From the NCBI GenBank assembly GCA_045639125.1, contig JAZUCL010000014.1, forward strand, positions 1-64,000: DNA of 64,000 bases. The letters run 5' to 3'. Positions 17,269 through 26,454 of this stretch are shown piece after piece. The translations under genes were made by a program, and so were the position numbers. The first letter of the stretch is position 1, and each line of letters begins with the position of its first letter. The notes beneath the pieces were generated by a model that saw only the letters and a list, made by a program, of their open reading frames with translations, was not told where the DNA came from and did no database searches. This DNA is from JAZUCL01 sp045639125 (GTDB taxonomy: Bacteria; Bacillota; Clostridia; Oscillospirales; QAMX01).

Positions 17269-18540
17269 TTACTTAACTGCCATTGCCTTGAGGTTTGTAA
17301 GTGCCTTCTCAATTCTAAGATCAGAACGCATATTATCCTCATTGATGTATGTCTTAACCTGCTCAACGCTCATATGCTCGCCTGCAAGTTTCTTGTACTC
17401 TGCCTCAATATCCTCATCGGATACTTCTACTGCTTCAAGTTCAGCAAGTTTCTCAAGTGCCAAAGTTACCTTTACCTGCTGAGATGCACGCTCAGAGAAG
17501 TTCTTTCTAAAGTCTTCCATCTCTGTTCCTGTCATCTTAAGATACTGGGAAAGTTCGATACCCTGCATCTGAAGACGATATGCAAAATCCTCTACAAGAG
17601 AGTCGGTCTTTGACTCAATCATAGCATCGGGAATTTCTACTGTCATCAAATCGCAAAGTTTTTCAATAACTGCACTTTCAAATGCCTGCTCTGCTACGTT
17701 TTCCTTTGTCTTTACAAGTTTTTCACGAGTGTTCTCCTTGAGTGCCTCAAGAGTGTCAAACTCGGAAACGTCTTTTGCAAACTCGTCATCAATCTCAGGA
17801 AGAATGCTTTCCTTGACTTCGTGGAGTTTACACTTAAATACTACGGCCTTGCCTGCAAGGTCTTCTGCATGGTACTTCTCAGGGAAGGATACGTTTACGT
17901 CAAACTCCTCGCCTGCCTTATGACCTGCAACTTGCTCCTCAAAGCCCGGAATAAACTGACCGGAGCCGAGTTTCAACTCATGACCCTCTGCCTTGCCGCC
18001 GTCAAACTGTACGCCGTCAAGATAGCCATCATAGTCAATTACTGCGATGTCTCCTTCTTTTGCCTCACGCTCTACTGTTTCAATACGAGCGTTACGCTGT
18101 GCCATCATCTTAATATCAGACATTACTTCATCGTCTGTTACTTCGTCAATTACTTTCTCTACCTTGATTTCCTTGTAGTCACCGAGAGTAACCTCAGGCT
18201 TTACTGTAACAGTTGCCTTGAATGTATAGCCTTCCTTGCCGTCAATAGACAAAATCTCAAGTTCAGGGTGTGCAACTGGAGAGATTCCTGATTCCTTAAC
18301 TGCTGCAGAATATGCTTCGCCGTAGGACTCGTTGATTGCATCCTCATAGAATACACTCTCACCATACATTTTCTCGATCATCTTTCTGGGAGCCTTGCCC
18401 TTACGGAAGCCGGGAACTGTGATGTTTTTTCCTGTCTTTTTGTAAGCCGCCTGACAAGCCGCCTCAAATGCCTCTGCACCGACCTTGATTTCAAGTTCAA
18501 CGGTATTTGTGCCTGTCTTTTCGTTTTTTAGAAGTTCCAT
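17269..18540 (-). CDS. tig: Trigger factor, ribosome-associated chaperone and peptidyl-prolyl isomerase
   Basis: 423 residues. The ribosome-docking signature is GFRKGKAPRKMIEK (about 44-57); the FKBP-type PPIase domain (about 155-245) contains GQFIPGFEEQ; and the C-terminal chaperone arms follow. ATG 18540 has AGGAGG. It is the first gene of tig-clpP-clpX-lon-engB, linking nascent-chain folding with degradation. Confidence 0.96.
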   Translation of the reverse strand: MELLKNEKTGTNTVELEIKVGAEAFEAACQAAYKKTGKNITVPGFRKGKAPRKMIEKMYGESVFYEDAINESYGEAYSAAVKESGISPVAHPELEILSIDGKEGYTFKATVTVKPEVTLGDYKEIKVEKVIDEVTDDEVMSDIKMMAQRNARIETVEREAKEGDIAVIDYDGYLDGVQFDGGKAEGHELKLGSGQFIPGFEEQVAGHKAGEEFDVNVSFPEKYHAEDLAGKAVVFKCKLHEVKESILPEIDDEFAKDVSEFDTLEALKENTREKLVKTKENVAEQAFESAVIEKLCDLMTVEIPDAMIESKTDSLVEDFAYRLQMQGIELSQYLKMTGTEMEDFRKNFSERASQQVKVTLALEKLAELEAVEVSDEDIEAEYKKLAGEHMSVEQVKTYINEDNMRSDLRIEKALTNLKAMAVK

Positions 18541-18626
18541 ATATTTTCCTCCTGTAAATTATACACAAGTATTTTTTATTTCATTCTCTTTAGGTACAAA
18601 AATATGTATCTAAATCTATCTGCAAT

Positions 18627-18655
18627 ATTATACTACACTTTTCTCAAGTTTTCCA
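18627..18655 (-). promoter_or_regulatory. Possible promoter of the tig-clp operon
   Basis: A good -10 (TATAAT, 18627-18632, minus strand) has only a weak TGGAAA at the 17-base position. A second TATAAT lies nearer the gene, about 15 nt before the ribosome-binding site. No CtsR-type heptad repeat was recognised. Confidence 0.35.
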
Positions 18656-18666
18656 TACTTATTTTG

Positions 18667-19377
18667 CTAATCTATCAAAATTGGTAAAAAATTAACATAA
18701 TCGCCTGATATAAGACGATACTTTACACCATTTTTTACACCGCTAAACGCCATTTTGCAACTTTCGCTGTGTAAATGACCGTAAAAGCACTGACTAACTT
18801 TGTATTCTTCAAGCAATGTACGGATAGGTATACAGTCGTAATTTCCATAAATTGGTGGATAGTGGAGAAAGCATATCAGTTCATCCGGATTTTCCTTTTT
18901 TCCTGCCTCAAGTGACGCTTTCAGACGAATTAACTCTCGATTGAGCATCTTTTCGTCATGCTCACTGCTTCGCTCCTCCTCGAAAAACCAACCTCGTGTA
19001 CCGCACAATGCAAGTTTGCCTCGCCTTTCATGTTCATAGGTAACTGCATTGTTAAACAGAAAATCAATAGTCGTAATATCGTGTTGGTCGAAAAAGCGTT
19101 TCATCTTTGTCACCGTATCCCACCATAAATCGTGGTTGCCTTTGACGATATATTTCTTTCCACGAAATGAGTCAAGGAATAAAAAGTCGTTAAGTGCCTC
19201 TTGTAAATTAAGTCCCCACGATACATCACCTGGGATAATCAGCACATCCTCGTCAGACAGCACGGACAGACCTTGACGGAGTTTAGCCTCATAACCTTGC
19301 CACGCACCGCCGAATATATCCATAGGTTTATCAACGCCCAGTGAAAGATGTAAATCTGCCAATGCATACAGTGCCAT
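18667..19377 (-). CDS. Metallophosphoesterase (calcineurin-like)
   Basis: 236 residues. The five metallophosphoesterase blocks are visible: LADLHL, PGDVSWG, VKGNHDLWW, CFLHYPP and YGHLHS. Substrate unknown; relatives in Clostridia are annotated only as phosphohydrolases. ATG 19377 has GGGGGTG upstream. It is divergent from the small DUF1540 gene 65 bp away. Confidence 0.88.
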   Translation of the reverse strand: MALYALADLHLSLGVDKPMDIFGGAWQGYEAKLRQGLSVLSDEDVLIIPGDVSWGLNLQEALNDFLFLDSFRGKKYIVKGNHDLWWDTVTKMKRFFDQHDITTIDFLFNNAVTYEHERRGKLALCGTRGWFFEEERSSEHDEKMLNRELIRLKASLEAGKKENPDELICFLHYPPIYGNYDCIPIRTLLEEYKVSQCFYGHLHSESCKMAFSGVKNGVKYRLISGDYVNFLPILID

Positions 19378-19442
19378 GAAACACCCCCGAATGAATAGAA
19401 TACCTGCTCCTTACAGACAATAATGTAGAAGGAGCGTTTAGT

Positions 19443-19616
19443 ATGGATAAAAGCAACTTAACTAAAATCACTTGCAATGTACTGACTTGTGGATACAACA
19501 AGGATTTATGCTGTACCGCAAAACAAATATATGTTGGTACGGAATATGCAAGTGACATTACGGATACTGTATGTGCAAGTTACTACCACTTTACTGAGTC
19601 AAACCTAAAAGACTAA
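19443..19616 (+). CDS. Small Cys-rich DUF1540 protein
   Basis: 57 residues, ATG 19443 with AAGGAG 8 nt upstream. The pattern CNVLTCGYNKDLCC, AKQIYVG and a later VCASYYHF matches the DUF1540 layout (C-x4-C-x-Y-N, a central Cys, I-x-V, then Cys near an aromatic end). DUF1540 proteins are small, probably metal-binding and of unknown role, widespread in spore-forming Firmicutes. Its last 26 bp overlap the 3' end of thrC on the other strand. No clear promoter was seen in the 65-bp gap upstream. Family assignment is from memory of the pattern. Confidence 0.8.
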   Translation: MDKSNLTKITCNVLTCGYNKDLCCTAKQIYVGTEYASDITDTVCASYYHFTESNLKD

Positions 19617-21117
19617 ATACAGCACTTGACATTTCTTCTTTTTCAGTTACTCCGTCAAAACGGCGTACACGCTTGTCAAGACCACAAAGTGGTGCAGGTA
19701 CAGGTTCGCCTGTACGCTCTGCAAGACGTTGTAAAAGTTCAACGTCACCACAATCGTCACTTCTGCCGCCAAGTGCTTCATAGACACCCTTTGCAAACTT
19801 GAACGCACTTGCGGTAGAGGCTACGATACACTTGGTATTATCGCCGGTTTCACTGCGATACTTTCTCGCTGTGTGAATTGCAACTGCTGTATGGGTATCA
19901 ATGAGATAACCTGATTCGTCAAATACAGCCTTGATAGTTTCCTTTGTTAAAACGTCATCACAGTATGCACCATAGAAGTCTGCACGAAGTCTTTCAAGAG
20001 GTTTACCCTCCAAAGTATACTTACCTTCATTAGACAGTTGTGCCATCTTCTCAGCGACAAATGAATCGTTGCCGTCAGATATATAGTATAAAAGACGCTC
20101 GACGTTTGAGGAGATAAGAATATCCATAGAGGGAGATAACGTCTGATAGAAGTGGCGGCGGCGGTCATATACGCCGTCTGTGATAAATTCAGTCAGTACG
20201 TTATTTGCATTTGATGCACACAGGAGTTTTTTAACAGGAAGTCCCATGTGCTTTGCAAGATATGCGGCAAGAATATTACCATAGTTACCTGTTGGAACAC
20301 AGATGTTTACCATGTCACCAAGTTTAACTTCATTTCGTGCTACCATGTCACAGTAAGCGGAGATGTAGTAGACAATCTGCGGTGCAAGTCTGCCCCAGTT
20401 GATAGAGTTTGCAGAGGAGAGGAAACTGTTGTTTTTGTCCATCGCTTCACGAATAGACTCATCGGCAAATATTTTCTTAACACCTGTCTGTGCATCGTCA
20501 AAGTTACCGTATACTGCACATACGCCTACATTGTTTCCCTCTTGAGTTACCATTTGGAGTTTCTGCACATCGCTGACACCGTCAACCGGATAAAATACTG
20601 TGATTGCAGTACCGTCTACATCACGAAATCCTTCAAGTGCTGCTTTTCCTGTATCACCTGATGTAGCAACGAGAATACAAGCACGGCGAGTTTCTCCGCA
20701 CTTACGAAGTGATGCGGTCAAAAGGTGAGGAAGCATTTGTAATGCCATATCCTTAAATGCACAAGTAGGACCTCTGAACAACTCTAAAACAAATTCACTA
20801 TCATTTAGTTTTTTAAGTGCAACGCCGTCAAGAGGTACGTCGGTCTTGTATCCGTCTGCATAGCGGAATTTTTCCTTAGAATACGCTTTATTGGCATAAT
20901 CTAAAAGTTCCTCTTTAGTGAAGTCTGTCAAAAACATTGACAGTATTTCCGCTGCACGCTCTGCGTATGATAGTTTCGTCAGGGAAAGAATAGTGTCTTT
21001 TGTCAATGTGGGCAACGATGACGGAGTAAACAAACCTCCGTCCGGAGCAATTCCCGTTGCTATTGCATGGGCAGATGTCACCTTTTTGCCGTTATCTCTT
21101 GTGCTTACATAATTCAT
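19591..21117 (-). CDS. thrC: Threonine synthase
   Basis: The start is set at ATG 21117 (AAAGGA at about 10 nt; the upstream GTG overlaps this site). 508 residues, the long ThrC type. N-terminus MNYVSTRDNGKKVTSAHAI is typical, and the PLP-lysine segment is GPTCAFKDMALQ (about 107-118). It converts O-phosphohomoserine to threonine. It ends the lepB-rbgA-rnhB-yraN-dipeptidase-thrC run; no other threonine gene is nearby. Its 3' end overlaps the convergent DUF1540 gene. Confidence 0.95.
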   Translation of the reverse strand: MNYVSTRDNGKKVTSAHAIATGIAPDGGLFTPSSLPTLTKDTILSLTKLSYAERAAEILSMFLTDFTKEELLDYANKAYSKEKFRYADGYKTDVPLDGVALKKLNDSEFVLELFRGPTCAFKDMALQMLPHLLTASLRKCGETRRACILVATSGDTGKAALEGFRDVDGTAITVFYPVDGVSDVQKLQMVTQEGNNVGVCAVYGNFDDAQTGVKKIFADESIREAMDKNNSFLSSANSINWGRLAPQIVYYISAYCDMVARNEVKLGDMVNICVPTGNYGNILAAYLAKHMGLPVKKLLCASNANNVLTEFITDGVYDRRRHFYQTLSPSMDILISSNVERLLYYISDGNDSFVAEKMAQLSNEGKYTLEGKPLERLRADFYGAYCDDVLTKETIKAVFDESGYLIDTHTAVAIHTARKYRSETGDNTKCIVASTASAFKFAKGVYEALGGRSDDCGDVELLQRLAERTGEPVPAPLCGLDKRVRRFDGVTEKEEMSSAVFSLLGLTQ

Positions 21118-21159
21118 AATGTATAATCCTTTCCGCACTCTCTTGTGCGTATCTTTATA

Positions 21160-22095
21160 TTACAGACACTCTTTAACAACTCGTTCAAGATTGCCCCAAA
21201 ATATTTTTTCAATAGTTTTCTCATCAATACCTCGTGTGTACAAAGCGTTCTTAATTTTCTCCGTATCACGAATATCCGAAATTCCTTGTGGCAGTACGTC
21301 ACAGCCGTCAAGGTCAAATCCCATTGCTATATGATTTTCACCGCCAAGGGATATAAAATGTTCAATGTGACGGCATACGTCATCACAGTTTGAACCACCG
21401 CCGTCTTTAACGAACAAGTCATAAAGATTTATTCCTGCTACACCACCTGTACGGGAAAGTGCCGTAAACTGCTCGTCAGTTAAATTTCTTCTGTGTCGAC
21501 ACAATGCACGAGCGTTGGAATGACTTGCTACAATAGGTTTTTTCGCAATTTTTATTACGTCCCAAAATAACTCCTCGGAGCCGTGGGAAACGTCTACTAT
21601 TATACCTAAATTCTGTGCCTTTGCCACAAGGTCTTTGCCGTCATCTGTCAAACCGCCACCTGTAACATTCGTGCCACCCAAGTGGTTTTTATGGTTCCAC
21701 GTAAGTGTCAACATTCGCACACCATCAGCATACATCATATCAATTGGGCGAACGAGAGTCAACTCACCGCCCTCTACGCTTAAAAATGCTGCGATTTTCC
21801 CTTTTTTTCGTGCCATACACAAGTCGGCATAACTTTTACACTCCATAACGAGTGTCGGGTAGTGGGAGAGCATATTATCGTACTTTTTCTTCATGCGGTC
21901 ATAGTCACTACGAAGTGCAGTGAGTTTTTCATCATGAGTTGCAAATTTACCTTTTTCACCATTTCCTGTCCACATTGCGAAAAATTGTGCATAGGCAGAA
22001 AGGTTTTTGGCTTTGGCTAAGTTTATATGTGTATTGCCTGCGTATATATCATCAGGCTTATCGAGTGTATCACAGTGAGCATCAAATAAAACCAT
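21160..22095 (-). CDS. Membrane dipeptidase, peptidase family M19
   Basis: ATG 22095 follows GAGGAG; 311 residues. The zinc ligands are in FDAHCDT (His-x-Asp), SVEGGE (bridging Glu), VDVSHGS and VASHSNA, and the C-terminal IAMGFDLDG and FWGNLERV match the family. M19 enzymes hydrolyse dipeptides, including D-amino-acid-containing ones. It starts 4 nt after the yraN stop and is followed by thrC after 42 nt, so it is co-transcribed. Confidence 0.92.
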   Translation of the reverse strand: MVLFDAHCDTLDKPDDIYAGNTHINLAKAKNLSAYAQFFAMWTGNGEKGKFATHDEKLTALRSDYDRMKKKYDNMLSHYPTLVMECKSYADLCMARKKGKIAAFLSVEGGELTLVRPIDMMYADGVRMLTLTWNHKNHLGGTNVTGGGLTDDGKDLVAKAQNLGIIVDVSHGSEELFWDVIKIAKKPIVASHSNARALCRHRRNLTDEQFTALSRTGGVAGINLYDLFVKDGGGSNCDDVCRHIEHFISLGGENHIAMGFDLDGCDVLPQGISDIRDTEKIKNALYTRGIDEKTIEKIFWGNLERVVKECL

Positions 22096-22099
22096 CGTG

Positions 22100-22459
22100 T
22101 CACTCCTCACACCAAAATGCGTTTTCTATATGATTCAGTTGTCCGTTTAAGTAAACTTCGATAACATCGAAACGTGTGGGGCCGTCAAACTGTGTTTTTG
22201 CAAGCCACAGTTTCGCCGCAGAAATGAGCCGTTTCTGTTTCTGTATATTCACCGCTTCGCAGGCACGGCCAAAAGACGCATCTTTTCGTGTCTTTACCTC
22301 TACAAATACGACTGTATCACGTTTCTTTGCAACAATATCAATTTCGCCAAAGCGAACGGTGAAATTCTGCTCCAAAATAGAATATCCGTGCCATTTTAAG
22401 TACCGACAGGCACGTTTTTCGCCATCAAAGCCTACGGCTTTTGTCGTTTTACTTTTCAT
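22100..22459 (-). CDS. yraN: YraN / UPF0102 family nuclease-like protein
   Basis: 119 residues. The restriction-endonuclease-like core is seen: [46 protein letters not shown]. The E-x-D and E-V-K residues of a PD-(D/E)xK fold are kept. The role is unknown. Its start overlaps the rnhB stop by ATGA (22456-22459); the rnhB-yraN pair is conserved in many bacteria. Confidence 0.93.
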   Translation of the reverse strand: MKSKTTKAVGFDGEKRACRYLKWHGYSILEQNFTVRFGEIDIVAKKRDTVVFVEVKTRKDASFGRACEAVNIQKQKRLISAAKLWLAKTQFDGPTRFDVIEVYLNGQLNHIENAFWCEE

Positions 22460-23061
22460 TTTATGTTCTTTAGAAAACTGCGTCTGTGTATGTCACTTAT
22501 TCCAAACTGCGCAATTTTCTCATAGTGAAGTTTTGTAGGATAGCCTTTGTGACGTGCAAACTCATATTCAGGATAGACGTTTGCCATTTCACACATATAT
22601 CTGTCACGGCTAACTTTTGCAAGTATAGATGCCGCCGCAATAGATGCACTGTGGGCATCTCCTTTTACGATACATCGTGCTGTTACAGGGAAATTTCGAC
22701 ATAAGTTTCCGTCCACAAGTGCAAGGTCCGGGGTAGTGGTAAGTCCATTAACTGCACGACTCATGGCAAGCATTGTGGCATTTAATATGTTCATCTCGTC
22801 AATTTCCTCAGGGGAAGCACTTTTAATACAGTATGAAACTGCCTTTTGGCAAATTACATCGAATAGGAAATCACGTTTCTTTTCAGTTAATTTTTTTGAA
22901 TCGTCAAGTCCGTCAATTATGAGTCCCATCGGCAAAATAACTGCGGCAGCAAATACAGGACCTGCAAGCGGTCCACGACCTGCCTCGTCTACTCCGCAAA
23001 TTAAGGTATAGCCATCGGCAATACCCTGTGCCTCATAATCATACATCGTATTTTTATCCAC
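22456..23061 (-). CDS. rnhB: Ribonuclease HII
   Basis: I place the start at GTG 23061, 9 nt after GGAGG and overlapping the rbgA stop by 8 nt; ATG 23046 is too far from that site. 201 residues, normal length. The signature [13 protein letters not shown] (about 21-33) carries the catalytic Asp-Glu, and further acidic residues lie in LALVDGN and VKGDA. It removes ribonucleotides from DNA and RNA-DNA hybrids. Confidence 0.94.
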   Translation of the reverse strand: MDKNTMYDYEAQGIADGYTLICGVDEAGRGPLAGPVFAAAVILPMGLIIDGLDDSKKLTEKKRDFLFDVICQKAVSYCIKSASPEEIDEMNILNATMLAMSRAVNGLTTTPDLALVDGNLCRNFPVTARCIVKGDAHSASIAAASILAKVSRDRYMCEMANVYPEYEFARHKGYPTKLHYEKIAQFGISDIHRRSFLKNIK

Positions 23062-23911
23062 GGTCAGTATCCTCCGGCAATTCAAGGGTGATACGTCCGA
23101 GTTTTCCCTCACGATACTCGTCAAGGAGAATTTTTGACATACGCTCTGTGTCAACCTCACCGCCTGATATTAAAAAGCCTCGTTTGCGGCCTGCTGTACA
23201 CAAATCCTCATAGCCGTTTCCTGTAGAGGAGAATTTATATCTCTGTTCCACAGCATTTGGTGCTGTTTTATGCAAACATTCCAGCAGTTTTGACGCAAGT
23301 TCCTCAATATCAAGAATTTCGTCACGGATAGCACCTGTAAACGCAAGGTGCTGTCCTACTACTTCATCATCAATTTTCGGCCACAAAATACCGGGGGTGT
23401 CAAGTGCCTCTATGCCCTTACACAGAGTAAACCACTGTTTTGCTCTCGTTACACCCGGTCTATCCTCAGTTTTTGCCGCCTTTCTTCCTGAAATACGATT
23501 TATTAAAGTCGATTTACCTACGTTGGGAATACCGACTATCATAAGACGTACACTTCTGCCAATCTGTCCCTTTTCTTCATAACGGCGTAGTTTCTCCGCA
23601 AGGAGAGTGCGAATTGCAGTTGGAAACTGTTTGATACCGCCACCATTTTTACAATCGGTTTCAAGCACTTGATAACCGCAAGACTCAAAATATTTTCGCC
23701 AACGAGCAGTTAGATTTGGGTCTGCCTGATCACATCTGTTAAGCACAATAAGTCGTGGCAGATTTGCCGCAAGGGTATCAATGTCGGGGTTACGGCTTGA
23801 ACGTGGTATTCTTGCATCTACTATCTCGCAGACACCGTCTACCTGTTTAAGCATATCCTCCATCATTCGTCTTGTCTTTGTCATGTGACCGGGATACCAA
23901 TGTATCGTCAT
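23054..23911 (-). CDS. rbgA: Ribosome-biogenesis GTPase RbgA/YlqF
   Basis: 285 residues. It is a circularly permuted GTPase: G4 NRCD comes first (about 58-61), then G1 GIPNVGKST (about 126-134) and the G3 region DTPG. The N-terminus [10 protein letters not shown] is diagnostic. RbgA acts in late 50S assembly. In B. subtilis it is also beside rnhB and downstream of rplS and a signal peptidase gene, the same neighbourhood as here. Confidence 0.96.
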   Translation of the reverse strand: MTIHWYPGHMTKTRRMMEDMLKQVDGVCEIVDARIPRSSRNPDIDTLAANLPRLIVLNRCDQADPNLTARWRKYFESCGYQVLETDCKNGGGIKQFPTAIRTLLAEKLRRYEEKGQIGRSVRLMIVGIPNVGKSTLINRISGRKAAKTEDRPGVTRAKQWFTLCKGIEALDTPGILWPKIDDEVVGQHLAFTGAIRDEILDIEELASKLLECLHKTAPNAVEQRYKFSSTGNGYEDLCTAGRKRGFLISGGEVDTERMSKILLDEYREGKLGRITLELPEDTDRG

Positions 23912-23938
23912 TTTTATCTTCTTTCCTTACTACTATAT

Positions 23939-24565
23939 TTATTCTACAATTCCAAACTTATTAAAGGGGAATACACGGAGTAAAACTCTGCCTAAAATAT
24001 GTCTTTCGTCCACCATACCTATAAGCGATACACGGCTGTCAGTGCTTCCGTTTCTGTTGTCACCCATGACGAATATATGTCCCGGTGGGACTGTCACAGG
24101 GAACATCACATCGCCTCGCCGTGTTGTAGGTGTCTTTGTGTACGGCTCGTCAAGTTTAACACCGTCAACGTACACAACACCGCTGTCGTAGTCAATATCC
24201 ACCGTCTGTCCCTCAGTAGCGATAATTCGCTTTACGAAGGAGTCTGGCGAAAACGTCTTTTTCGTCATAACTACAATATCTCCTGCTTTCGGTTCGTAAA
24301 ACAGGTCGGATATAATCAAAAAATCGTTGCCGTGGAGTGTATGCTCCATAGAACCGCCTGATACACCCACAAGACGGAACAGAAACGCAAAGGTAATCGT
24401 TAAAATAATAAGTGCCGTCACAAGAGACGATGCCCAGTCAAACAGTTCACGATTTACGTCTGCTTCTTTTGAGTTAGATTTTTTTGGTGATGTGTCACCA
24501 TCTTGTTCTTGTTTTTCAACTATCTCTATTTCATCTCCGTTATTCGGAGTATTTATCTCATTCAT
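23939..24565 (-). CDS. lepB: Signal peptidase I
   Basis: The start is set at ATG 24565 (AAAGGA 10 nt upstream); 208 residues. An acidic cytosolic N-tail of about 40 residues precedes one transmembrane helix (SLVTALIILTITFAFLF). Catalytic Ser is in GGSMEHTL and Lys in DSFVKRIIATEG; box GDNRNGSTDSR is also present. It cleaves signal peptides of exported proteins such as the SLH and NlpC/P60 proteins of this window. Likely first gene of a six-gene run to thrC. Confidence 0.95.
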   Translation of the reverse strand: MNEINTPNNGDEIEIVEKQEQDGDTSPKKSNSKEADVNRELFDWASSLVTALIILTITFAFLFRLVGVSGGSMEHTLHGNDFLIISDLFYEPKAGDIVVMTKKTFSPDSFVKRIIATEGQTVDIDYDSGVVYVDGVKLDEPYTKTPTTRRGDVMFPVTVPPGHIFVMGDNRNGSTDSRVSLIGMVDERHILGRVLLRVFPFNKFGIVE

Positions 24566-24694
24566 CGGAGTCAAGTCCTTTCGTAAAACCTACCGATAGT
24601 ATATGTGTTAAATATGAAAATAATAAGAATCCCACCCAACAACGCAATCAAAGATTGCTGTTAGGTACCTGGGAACCTTGTTGTGTTCCGCAAT

Positions 24695-24729
24695 AAAAAA
24701 GCAAGAAGGAGGACTGACCGTCCTCCTTC
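24695..24729 (-). terminator. Terminator of rplS
   Basis: A perfect 10-bp stem GAAGGAGGAC / GTCCTCCTTC (24705-24714, 24720-24729) is followed on the minus strand by TTGCTTTTTTATT. It separates rplS from lepB. Confidence 0.9.
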
Positions 24730-24781
24730 CCTACTTTTACGCCCAAAGTATCTTTGTTTTGCATAAGCAAACCAAATAAAC

Positions 24782-25120
24782 TTAGATATCCTGCTTAACC
24801 TTAGCAGCCTTGCCGACTCTGCCACGCAGATAGTAAAGTTTCGCACGGCGAACTTTACCCTTTCTGACAACCTCAATGCGGGCAACATTGGGAGAATGGA
24901 TGGGGAACGTCTTTTCAACGCCGATGCCGTAAGAAATACGTCTTACAGTGAATGTTTCACTGATGCCGCCGTGTTTCTTTGCGATTACAGTTCCTTCAAA
25001 GATCTGAATACGCTCACGGGTTCCCTCTTTGATTTTTGCGTGTACCTTAACGGTATCACCAATTCCAAATACAGGAATTTCCTTAATCTGATCCTGAGAA
25101 ATAGCCTTGATCAAATCCAT
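24782..25120 (-). CDS. rplS: 50S ribosomal protein L19
   Basis: ATG 25120 with GGGAGG gives 112 residues, standard size; the in-frame upstream ATG lies before the Shine-Dalgarno site. Family motifs: [48 protein letters not shown] and [15 protein letters not shown]. It is transcribed from the promoter at 25245-25273 through a leader of about 118 nt and ends at its own terminator. Confidence 0.97.
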   Translation of the reverse strand: MDLIKAISQDQIKEIPVFGIGDTVKVHAKIKEGTRERIQIFEGTVIAKKHGGISETFTVRRISYGIGVEKTFPIHSPNVARIEVVRKGKVRRAKLYYLRGRVGKAAKVKQDI

Positions 25121-25244
25121 GTCAATTTTTCCTCCCTTCATCTCAGACGTTCATGCCGATACGAGCCAAAAACAATGGCTTATTACGACAGAGGACTATC
25201 CGTATATGTATGTTCGTGTCAATGTATCCACATACAGCCTTAGT

Positions 25245-25273
25245 ATTCTACCACAATATCTTCTTAGTTGCAA
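25245..25273 (-). promoter_or_regulatory. Promoter of rplS
   Basis: Minus strand: TTGCAA (25268-25273), 17 bases ending TTGTGG, then TAGAAT (25245-25250). Confidence 0.75.
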
Positions 25274-25305
25274 GTGTTTTTTTCACAAATTTTCAATTTT
25301 TTATC

Positions 25306-25398
25306 ACAAAAATTAGGGCTTCTTACCGTATCTTTTGAAAATCATGCCCTAAACGTATGTTTCGATAAGGAATTTTCCCTATCCGTTGGAGTATTATA
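25306..25398 (-). ncRNA. Candidate small RNA or orphan leader upstream of rplS
   Basis: On the minus strand a TATAAT (25393-25398) is followed by a 9-bp hairpin (25364-25372 with 25375-25383) and then a second stem, GCCCTAA / TTAGGGC (25346-25352, 25313-25319), enclosing 26 nt and followed by a run of five T. This is a promoter-structure-terminator order over about 80 nt. The -35 is poor (AAACAA), and I do not recognise a known RNA family. It could also be a fortuitous fold in AT-rich DNA. Confidence 0.35.
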
Positions 25399-25441
25399 CG
25401 AACAGGCGTTTCAGTTTGTTTGATTTATTGTGTTATTTTTG

Positions 25442-25470
25442 TTGCAAAAATCATAAAGTTTTGTTATAAT
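25442..25470 (+). promoter_or_regulatory. Promoter of the yqhQ-prmC-recA run
   Basis: TTGCAA (25442-25447), 17-base spacer, perfect TATAAT (25465-25470). The start of yqhQ lies about 33 nt past the expected transcription start. Confidence 0.8.
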
Positions 25471-25509
25471 AAGATGTATGGACGTTTTACCATGAGAAAG
25501 GACAACAAT

Positions 25510-26454
25510 ATGACTGAAAATACACAGCAAAAAGCCTGCTTTCGCACGACTATCGGCGGACAGGCACTTATAGAGGGAATAATGATGCGTGGTCCTGAAA
25601 AGACGTGCATTGTTGTACGCCGTGAGGACAAGTCCCTTGAGGTTAAAACTGAGTCTTATATCCCTCGTGCAAAGAAAAATAAACTGTGGGGTATACCCGT
25701 TATACGTGGTTTTATCAACTTCGTTGACAGCATGGCGGTAGGCATGAAAGCATTGACATATTCTGCCGATATTGCATTTGACGGCATTGAGGAAGAAGCC
25801 CCCGGATTTCTCGAAAAGAAGTTGGGAAAAGACCGTGCAAACAAAGTCTATACAGCCATCTCTCTTGTGTTTGGCGTAGCGTTACCTGTGGTTTTATTTT
25901 TTATTCTCCCAACACTCCTTACAGGTGTTCTTGACCGTTACATCGGTTCAGGTATCTTACGCAATCTTGCAGAGGGTTTAATTCGTATCTTTTTGTTCCT
26001 CGTATTCCTCTTCTCCGTATCTCGTATGAAAGATATTCAGCGTACATTTATGTACCATGGTGCAGAACATAAGACGATATACTGTTACGAGGCCGGTCTG
26101 CCTTTGACAGTTGAAAATGTCCGCACACAGCCAAAGGAACATCCTCGTTGCGGTACAAGTTTCTTATTTGTGGTAATGATTATAAGCATACTTCTCTTTT
26201 CCGTTGTGACGTGGTCAAATCTCATTATTCGTATTGTACTTCGTCTTGCTCTCCTCCCACTTGTTGTAGCACTTAGTTATGAATTTAATCGGTTTGTAGG
26301 TAGACACGACAACATAGTTACTCGTCTTTTACGTGCACCTGGTATGTGGATGCAAAAACTTACCACTTTTGAGCCTGATGATACAATGATTGAAGTTGCC
26401 ATTGAGGCATTGACTAACGTAATTCCTGAAGAAAAAGGAAGTGATACCTGGTGA
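25510..26454 (+). CDS. yqhQ: YqhQ family membrane protein (DUF1385)
   Basis: The start is set at ATG 25510, which alone has a Shine-Dalgarno site (AAAGGA, 7 nt). 314 residues. The family start GGQALIEGIMMRGP is present (about 18-31), with the conserved HGAEHKTIYCYE and HPRCGTSFLF. Four or so hydrophobic helices occur between about 115 and 255. Function unknown, predicted membrane-bound. In many Clostridia yqhQ precedes prmC as here; the prmC start overlaps its stop. Confidence 0.92.
   Translation: MTENTQQKACFRTTIGGQALIEGIMMRGPEKTCIVVRREDKSLEVKTESYIPRAKKNKLWGIPVIRGFINFVDSMAVGMKALTYSADIAFDGIEEEAPGFLEKKLGKDRANKVYTAISLVFGVALPVVLFFILPTLLTGVLDRYIGSGILRNLAEGLIRIFLFLVFLFSVSRMKDIQRTFMYHGAEHKTIYCYEAGLPLTVENVRTQPKEHPRCGTSFLFVVMIISILLFSVVTWSNLIIRIVLRLALLPLVVALSYEFNRFVGRHDNIVTRLLRAPGMWMQKLTTFEPDDTMIEVAIEALTNVIPEEKGSDTW

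Larger units (their letters stand above)
25121..25509. other. Intergenic region between rplS and yqhQ
   Basis: These 389 bp hold, from left to right: the rplS leader (25121-25240, with a GCCA/TGGC hairpin and other short pairings; an autoregulatory L19 leader is possible but unproven), the rplS promoter, a structured segment (25306-25400) that could be a small minus-strand RNA, and the divergent yqhQ promoter. No protein gene is evident. Confidence 0.65.

Noticed and set aside
24600..24700. Short inverted repeats (GCAATC/GATTGC and AGGTACCT) between lepB and rplS, considered as a mobile repeat
   Set aside because: Single copy in the window, with no target-site duplication or similarity to other intergenic regions here.
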